Shown here: positions 1 through 11,556 of the stretch, piece by piece | Layout of the letters: every line of letters starts with the position of its first letter | Position numbering within the stretch: position 1 is the stretch's first letter | Assembly: GCA_035236585.1 (NCBI GenBank) | Contig: CP141128.1 | Span: 36,810,684-36,874,683 of the forward strand | Direction: 5' to 3' | DNA: 64,000 nt | Source: Warburgia ugandensis | Lineage: Eukaryota; Streptophyta; Magnoliopsida; Canellales; Canellaceae | Program-made: the position numbers and the translations under genes | Notes under the pieces: generated by a model | The model's input: the letters and a program-made list of their open reading frames with translations, nothing else | The model's database searches: none | Told to the model about the DNA's origin: nothing

Positions 1-3000
1 TGCTCACCACTGATACCACGGTGGAAAATATTGTGTCACTGCCCATATGGAGAGATAAGACTTTCACAGTGGTGGCCTCCCATAATTGCCTCACCTAACC
101 TTTAGCCTCTCATAGGGCAAGGTATCTTCAAATCATCAAATTTTGAGAAGCGGGTGGCCAAACCCTTATAACTCCCCAAGCATTGCATCCCCCAGACTTA
201 TGCCTGTTAAAACAAAACCACAAGTCTCCATGCTTGTATGTAAAATAGGTTTCACACGTATCAGACAATCTATCTATTTACATAGGGCTAGAATATCTTC
301 TAGTTCCCTATTCACTTGGAGTCTAGTCCTCAATTCTAACTTAACCATTTCATATATGTTTGGTTGGATCATAAGGGTTTCAGGGGATTTAATACAAGTA
401 TTAACATTACACTTGTCCACATAAGGTCATGGGTTCAATCATGTACATCCCATGTAAATGCATTCATCAAATCCTCCTACCTGCAAGTAATGATCCATCT
501 CTCTAGATCTTCCAAGATCTTGACTGATGTATGTAATATGTACATCCATACATACTGTCAATGTATATATAATCTGAACAATCATATTGATCACTAGATC
601 TGATGGTTAGAATGATCTTTAAATCTTTCAGATCTAAGTACAAATCTAAGTATTTTCTATCTCTAAGTCTTTATGTGTCCATCTCCTTGATCTTAATCTT
701 TCATAAATCCTTTGATCAACAATTTATACTTGTTGATAAAGATCAAGGACCAAGATCTTCTATCATCTAGTTCTTCTTTGATCTAAGTTCAGTTATTTGA
801 TCATCCCTAAAGTGGATGACCCTAGCTCTCTTCCTTGAATCATCTTTAATCAAGGGTTTGGATTATCTAATCTAGTGATCTAGATTTGATCTATAGCATA
901 CATACTAATAAACATGCATATTAAGTACAATACAATGTTCTTATTCTTATTGTTCTTAATCATTCAAGATCTAATGGATCTTGTTTGATCATCCTTATCT
1001 TACTTACAGTTTTTATTAAGGTTAGATAATTTATTAACCTTTTATGCTCTTATTATCATTATTCAACCAGTTAATATTTTATTGGTTGAAGATAACTTAT
1101 TTCAGCCTAAGTCTGGACTACTCCTCTTATTTCCAATTGGCTAAGGCTTACTCGCTGAATGGGTGAACACAAAGTGGTTTCTTCAATCCTCATGTAGGGA
1201 GGCATTTAGACTTCACAAACATCAACGGAAGGTAAGAGAAGAGCGAGGCTCTATTAGAAAACCCCCTTAACCACTATATTCAACATTCACTAGAGTAACC
1301 TTAGCTCAACCTTTCATAAGGTTCCTATGAGCATGTTAACCCTAGTATTCTTTCTAATTGATTTTAATTAAGTTCATGAACATTTACAATGTCATTCATG
1401 AGGTTTATTATTCTCCTAGTTTGGGCCAAGGATTTGATAATCCTTATATTGTCCTACTAACTATAGCCCGTACTAATTAAGTCCTAGTCAAATAATTCAC
1501 TCTTATTTGTGTCATGAAAATCTACTTTCTCATTAGATTTCATTTCCTTTGTGATTTATGAATATTAAGACATAAACAATTATATCTACTAATAAAATTT
1601 AAATCATAACTTTAAAGCAAAAATCTAATGGAATCATTCTTTAAACTTCAAATGTAAACTAACATGACCCTAAGATAATTAACTCTATCAACCTAATATA
1701 ACAATCTAATCACATAGCATGCTAAAATCTAAAAGTTACACTAGCATGTTATACAACATAATTCACATTTAAACTATTATTATCAAGTAAAAGAAAATAA
1801 AAATAATTACATTAATATTTTTAAAAACCTTTACTTATGATCCAACCATTAGATCTTAGAATTTTTCCTTTTAATTAAGGGTTTTAATTACATTTAGGGT
1901 TTATCATAATCAGTCCATGATATCCATGGATTACATCATATTATCCCTCATTCGATCCATCCCAAAGGTCTGATCACACTTGATCTTATTGATCAAGTGG
2001 GTCCCGTTGCATTTTTAGGATTTTTCTACCATAAAGGGTAGATCCCTCATTTTATGCTAGATCTGTAATAATAAATAGTGGATATTACTTAATTTTAATA
2101 TTATATCATCATTAAAACAGATCCCCAAGATCTGATCATCTTAGATCTTGAAGATCTTGAAAGTTAGAAACTTACTTCATAAATACAGAAAGTTTCATAA
2201 GGAATCTTTATATTTCATGATTTCAGAAGAAAATAGATGAAATAAGATTTCCATAACTTCTTTCCGATATCAATTTGGAGTTCAGATGACTCCTTAATTG
2301 AGATTTGAAGTTCACAGTCGTTTTAGGGTCCAATTTGATCTGGGCCCATAGGAACGGACGACCCAAATTCGTTTGGGCAAAACAAGCTAGGCAAAACAAT
2401 TTAGTCTAGCGGTAGTCAGGCGGGCAACTTCTGCCTATTTGGTCGCGCGCCTGTCATTGGGACTGGCGCTTTCGCGGTCTTCCTGTCGGGACGACGTTGT
2501 ACACTAGCCGCGCGTGCAAAAACACAGTCACATGGTGCATTTCCATGTCGCATGTCGCTGAGCATTCCAGGAACCCAATCCTATTTGGAGATCGGACAGT
2601 CCATTTGGACCATCCAAATCAATTCATTTCCAATTGAGGGACTTAAATGCTATGAAATTTCTAACCTAGGGGTTTTGAACCATTCTGGATCTATTGGATG
2701 AATCAGATTTTCCATCTAAGACCTCCTTCAAAGATATGATCCTTACCTTATTTTTACAATTTTTAACCCAAACCTAATTGCAGAAAAATAAATTTTTTAT
2801 TAAACAACAATAAGTAAGTTTAGGAAGTATTTCACCTACCTAATTGGAGAAACAACTCAGATTTAATGCCCAATTTGAGAAAAAAATACCCGTTGATGAT
2901 AATATAGCCCCATAATTCTTTGTTTTGTGATTTTCTGTTGATTTCACCGTTGGATCTTGAAATTGATTTAGGGGTTTTGTAGATAAGGTAGTCTAGGACA

Positions 3001-3778
3001 ATTTGGACTTCAGATTTGATCTAAAACAGAGTGCCTAATTGAATTTAGGTCTCTTGTTCCAATCTAGAGAGAGGAGAGAGAAAGTAAAAACAAGGGGTTT
3101 TTGGGAGTTTTGAAATTTTGGAAAGGGATATATGTCTACTTTTGTAGGAGAATCAAGATAATTTTGTGGGAAATTTTATGAACATTTTTGGAGAATTTTT
3201 GGGGGTGTATTTATAGGCATTTTTAGTGTTTTTCATGAATATGTGTAATTATTATGTTTACATTCTTTTACATATTTAATTAATATTGGATCATCCACTA
3301 GCAGATGGTAGTGGTTTGACCACTCAGTAAATGTTTTCTGGCTGTTGGATTTGTTTGTGGGCCCCTTGTGGGCCTAACTAGGGTGTGAAAGGACCATTTT
3401 GCCCTTTTATGGAGAAAAATCCATTTTATTCTCCCAAACTCGGAATTGAGCATACTTAGTGGAATTGAATTTTTATTTTTAAGTACATTATGAATATTGA
3501 GGTCTTAGTTTTTTTCTATGGGTAAAATTACCATTTTACCTTTTTATTCAGAAAAATGTAAAAAAATAAGGATTTTTCATCCAAATTCAGAATTTGTCGT
3601 GCTTACAATCATTTTGAAGGGTTCATTGAGTACGTTTTCAATTATACATGTTTTATACTTTGATTGTACTTCTATGATAAGCGCATTTTTAATAACCCTA
3701 ATATTCCACCCCGAAATTTTTGAAAACTCAAACTTTATTGATTTTCTCAATCAATTTACAAAAATTGGGGTTATTACA
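1..3778 (-). mobile_element. L1-family large LTR, minus strand, truncated by window edge
   Basis: This stretch is the reverse complement of 18549-22610, at roughly 80% identity where I compared them by eye. Its LTR start (TGTAATAACCCCAATTTTTG on the minus strand) is the complement of the bases ending at 3778, next to the flank CTTAA (3779-3783). Position 1 lies inside the element, so its other end and target duplication are outside the window. It is AT-rich except for a CpG-rich core at about 2390-2530. No gag or pol coding is visible, and the small ORFs are not conserved as proteins. It sits inside an LTR-C-type repeat: the bases after 3778 continue like those after 25483. Confidence 0.85.
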
Positions 3779-5853
3779 CTTAAGCTAAGCTACATGGAAT
3801 TCCACTATTGGAGAAGAATTTCATTCAATCATCCTAAGCTAAAAAGTGGGTTTTTAAGAAGATGATGAAGGGATATTTGAGTGAAAATAGAAGTGGGTAA
3901 GCATGCATATGGACCAATGGAAAGAGTTCACCTCTATTTTCTTTTTCCTATTTTTTCCCCACCTTTTTCTCTCTCTCTCTCTCTCCACCTCATCCAAAGG
4001 CTTTCCACAACTTTAACTTAAGGGGGAGATGAACCACTCTACAAAGTAGGCATCTCTCACCTTCCTAAAGTCCCATTCTATCCTAAATCAACCTACTTTC
4101 CATTTCTTTCATCGCTTTCTTCTTATCTCTTCTTCTCTCTCTAACCTTATCTCTATGCCATCTCTCATTCTATTATCCAAAACCCAGCCATGATTTCTTC
4201 AAAATGAAAGACACACCCACCTAAGAAGGTGGCGTCCCCCACTTTCCTAAAGTCTCCCACTTTGTTCCACCTTGTCCCACCTTATCCCCCTTAGATCCCT
4301 CATAGTAGTCCTAGGTTAACCAATCTCTCGTAGGGTTTCCTTGATAAACCAGCCACCAATATAAAGCCAAAAGATGGGTTTCCACATGAATATTCTTTTG
4401 GAGAAGAGGAGAATGCCTCCTCCAAAGAAGGAGTCATCTCTACCCATGCTTCTTCTTAGGACCTCAAAGTGATTCTCCTTTAGCAGCACACCTCATTCTT
4501 AAGTTCTTTCTCTCCTTGTTTTCTCCCTTAAAAGTTATGCTAGTTATCTCTTGATTCCTTGTTTGCTTTAATTTTGTTGATTTCTTTTGTTCTTTAATCC
4601 CATGCTTTGTTTCCTTTGTTTTGTTCCTAGTTTCTCTTGATTTTTGCCTCATTTTGTTCTTTAGATCCTTGACTCTAGAGGCTACAACTCTCTTTGTAGT
4701 GACATCCAAGAGAGTATAGTCATTAGATCAAGTTCCATGCTCATCTCACATTCGTAAGTTCCTTGCCCATCTCTTGTTTCCTTTCCTATCTTTTTCCCTT
4801 TGTTTTCCATTAGATCATTCATGGTTTACATGTATGTTCACTACTACTTGATGTTTGAATGATTAAATATAGATTATAAGTTGATTTTGGGGATTGTAAT
4901 TAATTTTAAGTAGGGTGGTCACCACCCTTATACCTCTATTCCTTCAATCAATGAAAAGTTAATGCTTCAATGATGAATTTCTCACTATTATGGTTGTTTT
5001 TAATTTAGTTTTCCATGGTTGTTAGATGTCCTTTCCATGCTTAGATTCCTTATGTTTCATTCTAAAAGTAATTTCATTTAAATTCCAAGTGAACCATACA
5101 TTTGCATCATGCACATAACCCCATGGGTCATGCACATGATCTTGATGTGTGAACCCTTAGATTTTTAGCTTCTTCTTTTTTCTTTTTTCTTTCCCATTCA
5201 TGCATCTTACATAGGTTATACATCTTATTCCATGCTTTTAGATCTCATAATCATGTCTACCATCCTTTCCATTCTTACCTTTAATTGATGCATCAATCTA
5301 TGTAATGAATCATTCATACTCCACATTGCATTAGTGCATATTAGTTAGCTGTTAATTCTTTAGTTTTCTTGTTTAGTTTAAGTTTTCATGCATTATTTGA
5401 TTAATGTCATGCATTCCATGTTAGCGTAAGTTGTTTCCTAGTTTAGACATAAGTCCATGTTCAATTCATGCACTTTAAATTACTTTATTTCATGCACTCT
5501 TTAGGTTTAAATCATGTGTGATGTTAGGTTACATTACATTGTTATTTTCTTAAATTACATCATGTTTAGGTTCAATTGATCATTGTTTAGGTTTAGATTT
5601 CATGATTTAGTGATAGAAAGTTTCCATATTTACATTTGGAAAGTTCTAATTTTAGAAAGTTTCTAAATTTCATGCATTTTTGGTTTCCATGTCAATTTAA
5701 TCCCTTAGTTTAGGTCTCTCTTTTGGCTAGGTTAAATAGTTTAAATAAGATCCACCTAAAATACAAAAATTTTTATTTCTCTTGGGATATTCCTTGCTTG
5801 AATGCTTATTCTATAATACATTCAAGCGCTTGCAAGTATAGTAAAACATCACA
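3779..5853 (+). mobile_element. LTR-C family remnant (3' portion of a plant LTR)
   Basis: The first 1.1 kb resembles 25480-26600 in direct orientation: both start AAGCTACATGG, then share a phrase about a GGACCAAT box and CT-rich leader stretches. The right end (about 5780-5853) has the plant Ty3/gypsy LTR-terminus pattern, TTGGGAT then CTTGC, later GCGCTTGCAAG, closing ...AACATCACA at 5853. Identical layouts occur at the ends of two other LTR families here. The left part was displaced by the L1 insertion and lies outside the window. No coding capacity was seen. The family assignment is by eye and the exact right edge is inferred from the CA ending. Confidence 0.55.
3966..3986. repeat. (CT)n short microsatellite
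   Basis: A run of CT dinucleotides in a pyrimidine-rich leader of the LTR-C remnant. The paralogue near 25620-25660 has no such run. Confidence 0.8.
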
Positions 5854-5859
5854 ATAGCT

Positions 5860-7304
5860 TTCCTAGATTAGATCCTATAGGTACAAAAGTCATGTGAGGA
5901 GAGACATGTATATTGTAGGAGAGATGGTTTTGAGAAGGGATTGGATAGAGGTGTTAGGTTCTAGGGGAGACTAGTTGTGTCAAATAGTGCAGTGTTGAGG
6001 CAAGAGCTATTAAAGGCAGCACGTCATTCTAAGTTCACCGTGCATCTAGTGGGTGCAAAAATGTACCAGGACTTGAAGAGGAACTTTTGGTGGCATGGAA
6101 TGAAGAATGATATTGGCGATTGTGTGACGAGGTGCATCACTTCTCAACAAGTGAAGGTAGAGCACCATAGACCTTGATGGTTATTGAAGACACTTGAGCT
6201 TCCAAAATAAAAGTGGGACCATATAACCATGGAATTTATGATCATATTGTGCAAGACTTCTAGGGGGCATGACGCTATTGGGGATATCATGAATCGACTA
6301 ATTAAGTCAGCTTAATTTCTTCTTATTAGATGTAAACAATCACTTGAGAGTGTGGATAAGCTATACATTAGGGAGATAATAAGCCTGCATGACATACCGC
6401 TTGTGATCATTTAAGATCAAGACATCAAGTTTACATCTCACTTCCAGCAGAGCGTATATGAGGGTTTAGGTACCTTTATGTGGTTTAGCACTGATTTTCA
6501 TCCACAAATTGATGGGAAGTTTGAGAGGACTACTCAAACACTGGAGGATATATCGACCCTGTGCAATAGACTAGAAGGGTTATTGGGACAAGCACCTACC
6601 CGTAGTGGAGTTCACCTATAATAATAGCTATTACTCTTGCATTGGCATGGCACATTACAAGGCACATTATGGTAGGCTATGTCGCACACCTACATGTTGG
6701 AGTGATGTGGGAGAGAGGCAATTTGTCAAGTTAGAATTATCAAGCAGTGTGTTGAGAAGGTCAAGTTAGTCTAGAAGCATTTATTAGCAACTCAAAGTAG
6801 ATAAAAGAGCTATACTGACTTGATGAGATGAGGCTTAAAGTTTTAGGTTGGTGACATGCCTTCTTAAAGGTATCACCAACCAGAGGAGTGATGTGGTTTG
6901 GTTTCAAGGCCTAGATACATGGGTTTTTTTCAGCTTTTGGAGAGGATTGGTAGAGTTTCCTACCATTTAGTACTATCCCTCAGTTATTAGAGATTCACAG
7001 AGTATTTCATATGTCAATGTTGAGGAAGTATATGCTGAACCCCCCGCATATTTTGGGTCAAGTACTTGTAGAGCTTCAACCAGATCTTACATTTTAGGAG
7101 CAATTCATATGAATTTTGGATAGGAAGGAGAAGACCTTGAGAACCAAGATCATTCCCTTTGTCAAGTTTCTGTGGCAACATCATTCACATGAGGAAGCCA
7201 CTTGGGAGTTAGATAGCAACATCAGACAGAGATTCCCACAGTTGTTTTTAGTTTGATGTACTTGCACAATTTTTTGGACAAAATTTTTGTAGAGGGGGAA
7301 GAGT
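5860..7304 (+). pseudogene. Chromovirus (Ty3/gypsy, Tekay/Del-like) integrase and C-terminal pol fragment
   Basis: Residues encoded at 5977-6177 give the H2C2 zinc-binding region of a gypsy integrase (HSKFTVHLVGAKMYQDLKRN, then FWWHGMKNDI); the last zinc-ligand Cys reads Ser (CITSQQ). The integrase core follows across stops and frameshifts. The first catalytic Asp is replaced by Glu (TMEF, about 6230), the second is present in DQDIKF (about 6420), and the Glu is kept in KFERTTQTLED (about 6520). The C-terminus (about 7140-7255) reads PFVKFLWQHHSHEEATWEL, the chromodomain-like tail of Tekay-type chromoviruses. Gag, protease, RT and RNase H are missing; the fragment begins just after the LTR-C terminus. 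It is dead as a protein. Confidence 0.88.
7290..7304 (+). other. Polypurine tract of the chromovirus fragment
   Basis: TAGAGGGGGAAGAG lies about 45 bases after the pol C-terminus and directly before TGTACTATAAGC, the presumed 3' LTR start. Position and composition fit the plus-strand primer of Ty3/gypsy elements. Confidence 0.7.
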
Positions 7305-10300
7305 GTACTATAAGCAATATTTTAATTCTATTATATTATAAAAATGGGATATTTTTGTTTTCCTTTTTATCCACCATAACATCAAGTGAGGATCAATGAG
7401 TTGGTTCAATTGACTAGCTTGAGAAGCTAGGAGATATGTCAAGGCCATGAATTGAAGAAATTAAGAAGTGAGAAATTGAATAACTAATAGGTATAGGTTC
7501 CTAAAAGATAAATAAGAGAAAAAGGGTTGACTAAATAACAAAAGTGGAAGTGTTAATAATCTAATTACCTAGCTAGTTTTAAGCTATGTTGATATGAGTA
7601 TATTAAATAGAAAGGCATAAAATATATTGCATATAGTGAATAATATATATTAAGATAGCATATAATGATTATGATGCATCCACATAGAATCATATATAAT
7701 GGAATATATATGTTTCCTTAAGGTATTCTACAGTATAATGGTTATGTTTGAAATGATGAATAAGTGATGATGCTAGTTTATATCATGAATGGGAAGAAGA
7801 AGTATGGGATAGTGTAGTATGGAGGCTTAATCAACCTACATCTAGATGAGAATAATGGAAGTTATTCCTAACTCAAATGATGATGGGAGTCTAACCTAGA
7901 TAAGAACAATAGAGGCTTTACTTAAGACTTATGAAAAGCTCTAAAGAAGAATGAAGTGTTACTCTTATGGAATTTTGTAATGATGGGGAATAAAGACCTA
8001 GGTTAGTGCAATGGAGGCTTTCATATGGCTCCAAACCATGATGAAGTTTTGCTCTAGAATAGCCAACCCAAGCAAGGGGTCCAACACATTGTGGGCCATC
8101 AACATGCAAGCAGACAGCTGTCAATGAACCATCATGATGCGCCTTTGGAGCAAGCAAGGATGAGAACAAAACCAAACGAGGGGAAGCACTTGTAGGCTAC
8201 TTGCTCTAGGTGTTTTCCTTAGATAAAAACCTAATTAACATAAGGAAAACCAAGGAAGAGGGGAGGACTAGAGAAGAAGGGGAGAAAAAAAATGGTGAAG
8301 AAGAGGAAGAAGAAGAAGAAGCAAAGAGAGTAAAAGAAACATATGCTTTAAGGAGTCTTTTATCACCTTGAAGCTGAAAATTCCAAGGGTTAAAGTTCAA
8401 GGGAACTCCAATGTCACCAATTTGAAGCATTTATACCAGGTAGAGGGGGACAAGGAAATTATCTAACATGGATCATTCCATTTTTTTTATAAAAACATCA
8501 AAAGTAAGCATGAGTTGATAATTGATTTGATGGATCTATCATGTGTGTGATTTGAGTTGTTTCTTAGTTTGATCTACTTTCTATTATGCTTAATCTTTCC
8601 ACCATCATTTAGTGTGCTTTAAAACTTCTAATCTTGATCTATTGTAGCATGAATCCATAGTTCAAGCTTAATTCCATTCATGTATATACATGCCGTTGGG
8701 ATGAACTCAGTGTAGAAATCATGCTAGGAATGAGATTCAATAGCAAGGCTAGTAACAATGACATTTTTGAGTGATTTATGCTATGATTTATGCTCTGATT
8801 TTTTAGGAAATTTGCATGTATGTGATTGAGATTTTTCCTTGCATATATGTACCATGTATGTTTGACCTTTTCTATTGAACAAAATCTACTTCAAATCTCA
8901 AGAGATAAGGTTGTGAAAATGACACCATTTCAAGGGTGAAAATGGCATCATTTTGGACTTGGATATGTGATGTAATTGTTCACTATTATGTAGCATTTCT
9001 CATGCATGTGAATTTACCTCTTTTAAAATATTTTGTAGTCTATGAATGAGGTTGTAAATGATGAGTCTTGGGGTTGCAAAACCCAATCACTCGAGTATGA
9101 GAATGATGTCGTTTCAAGGACAGAAATGGCACTATTTGCTCATTAAATGGGAGCATGGTAAGAATGGTTAATTTCTGAGTTTAGAATGCCTCAATGATGT
9201 TTTGTTTGAGGCTTGAATTGATAAAACATGTGGTATTAAAACCCAAGGAATGGAATCATGATACTAGGCACCATTTTGGACTGAAATAGGCGATAGAATT
9301 TAGGCTATTTCTCGTACTATTTTGACTGATCTAAACTTGTAGTATTGTGGAAATTTTTTTATGCTTGATCCATTATTATGTCAGGTAAGAAATGACGGTT
9401 TGTATGTCTCAAATTTGGGGATTTTCCAAGTCAATTGGCCTCCAAAATAGTAGACATATTCTACCTTTCTTGTAGAAAATGATGCATCAAATGTTATGAC
9501 TTGGGTGAGCCAATGAGTGCAAAAAACATGAGTTTTTCCTTGAACAATTCATTCCCTAAATAAGAGCTAGGAACCTGTTATGAAATTTCTAAAATATGAA
9601 CACCAACAGCCATGAAATTTTAAGCCAATTCGATCACCTTTCTCAATTGACTCGACTAGAAACCTAGACCATCTTAAGTTCTAAAAATGTGTACCTTTGA
9701 AGGACTTACCGAACCATTGTTTTACTGAGATAACAAGTGAAGAAAATGGACCAAGACATGCATAAACTAAAGACTAACAAAAACCTTAACCAATTCATAA
9801 GTGATAGAGGAGAATTACTAGCCAAAACAAGTCTTGGAAGTGGATTACAGTACTGAGTATGGGATCGATGTTACTCATTGCCATTGTTGGTTTTGAAAGA
9901 TGAATCTTCCAAGGACTAAGACCTAGGACATGGTTAAAATTGGAAAGTACAATACCCTTAAGATGCTACAAACACATCATATTTATCCTCTAAAGAATTG
10001 ACATTTAGCACTTGAACATTGGATTCACGTAGGATGAAATGTGGACCTAGGTGCATCACTTGAGAAAATGCCCTAGCGACTAATTTCTTCATTATGGTAA
10101 TACCTTGAATTCCAATTTCTAAGACCCTATGGACTGATTAGACAAGTGTATAAGATGATCCTATCATAAGAGCTAAGAGAATGAAGAAGATTGTCACAAA
10201 AAGGCACACATAGCCTAAGAATTACATTCATTGGAATAGTTGACAATAAACCATTGCCTAGTGTAAGACATGATGAGAACCAAAGAAATTGACAAGTGTA

Positions 10301-10348
10301 ATTACATTAACCAAATTAAGTCAACTTAAAAAGTCATGAAGAGGAAAG
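7305..10348 (+). mobile_element. Probable 3' LTR module, unit 1 of a direct tandem pair
   Basis: It begins TGTACTATAAGCAATATT straight after a polypurine tract, so it is the expected 3' LTR of the pol fragment upstream. The whole 3.04 kb recurs directly downstream at 10349. Matching landmarks include ACCATAACATCAAGTGAGG at 7374 and 10455 and a shared tail, GATGAGAACCAAAGAAATTG, ending the unit. The unit finishes CATGAAGAGGAAAG, a second purine-rich run, immediately before unit 2. Unit 1 lacks the TRIM found in unit 2, giving an empty site at about 7827-7832. No coding content is convincing. Confidence 0.65.
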
Positions 10349-10963
10349 TGTAATATAAGCAATATTGTAATTCAATTATATTATAAAAATGAGGTATTTT
10401 CTTTTCTCCTTTTCTTCAATACCTCTTATAGAATTTTCAAGACTATAGTGACAGATATCCACCATAACATCAAGTGAGGTTCAATGGTTGGCTCAATTGA
10501 CTAGGTTGAGAAGCTAGGAGATATGTTAAGGCCATGAATTGGAGAAATTATAAGTGATAAATTGAATAAGTGATAGTTTTAAGTACTTAGAAGATAAATA
10601 AAAGAAAAAATGGTTGACTAAATAACAACAGAGTGGAAGAGCAAATAATCTATCAACTATCTAGGTGTAGGGTGTCGAAAAGACATATAGAAAATTAAGC
10701 TAAGTTTAAATGGAAGACCTAGGAGGATATGAGTATATTAAATAGAATGGATACAATATATTGCATATAGTGAATAACATATATTAAGATAGGATACAAT
10801 GGTTATGATGTATCCAATTATAATCATATATAAGGGAATACATATGTTTACTTATGGTAACATATAGTATAATGCTTGCACTTGAAATGATGACTGAGTG
10901 ATGATGCTAGCTAATGTTATGAATGGAAAGAAGTATTAGATAGAGTGTAGTATGGAGACTTAA

Positions 10964-11209
10964 TGTAACACCCCGCGGTTCCAACAGTCACAATATTGTC
11001 TGCTTTGGGGTGCCCATACACCATCATGGTTCTGTTCTTCCCCAGTTTCCTAGGGAAAACGCATTGTGACCGTTAGAGTTTCCTGAACTCTTATAAACAA
11101 CCTAGTTTCCTATCCCCAGGCAATGTGGGACTAACTCTCTGTCCCTCACCCCAGCCTAGAAGCCTGCCAGCCTTCTCTTGGCCCGCCCTGATTGGCCCAG
11201 GGCTTCACA
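10964..11209 (-). repeat. TRIM 3' LTR
   Basis: TG...CA repeat of 246 bp, direct copy of 11312-11556. It is the downstream LTR because the element reads on the minus strand. Confidence 0.9.
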
Positions 11210-11294
11210 TCTTGCCCCTTAGGTAACACACGTCCCAGTGTGATAGCCACGAACAGGTGCCCGTGTGTGGCTAGCCACCACACCACGAGGGGAA

Positions 11295-11309
11295 CTAGTT
11301 TTGATACCA
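11295..11309 (-). other. TRIM primer-binding site (initiator tRNA-Met type)
   Basis: On the minus strand, two bases after the LTR edge, the sequence reads TGGTATCAAAACTAG. It keeps the TGGTATCA core complementary to plant initiator tRNA-Met, with substitutions further in. Confidence 0.75.
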
Positions 11310-11311
11310 TT

Positions 11312-11556
11312 TGTAACACCCCAGGGTTCCAACAGTCACAATATTGTCCACTTTGGGGTGCCCTACACCCTCACGATTTTGTTCTTTTCCAGTTTCCTAG
11401 GGAAAATGCGTTATGACCATTAGAGTTTCCCAAACTCTTATAAACAACCCAGTTTCCTCTCCCCAGGCAATGTGGGACTAACTCTCTGTCCCTCACCCTA
11501 GCCTAGAAGCCCGCCAGCCTTCTCTTGGCCCACCCTCATCGGCCCAAGGCTTCACA
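11312..11556 (-). repeat. TRIM 5' LTR
   Basis: TG...CA repeat of 245 bp. Its inner edge (11312) is followed on the minus strand by the primer-binding site. A TATAAGAG box reading on the minus strand lies in the middle. Confidence 0.9.

Larger units (their letters stand above)
10964..11556 (-). mobile_element. TRIM (terminal-repeat retrotransposon in miniature), complete
   Basis: Two direct LTRs of 246 and 245 bp (10964-11209, 11312-11556) flank a 102-bp interior with no coding. Each LTR runs TGTAACACCCC...GGCTTCACA. The 5-bp target duplication CTTAA is perfect on both sides (959-963 of the 10.9 kb line and 11557-11561). A primer-binding site just inside the right-hand LTR sets the orientation as minus. 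The LTRs differ at roughly 10% of positions by eye, so the insertion is old. The minus-strand LTR carries a TAGTCCCACATTG box and TATAAGAG, a typical LTR promoter layout. No 5S rRNA-like segment was seen, so it is not an obvious Cassandra element. Confidence 0.92.
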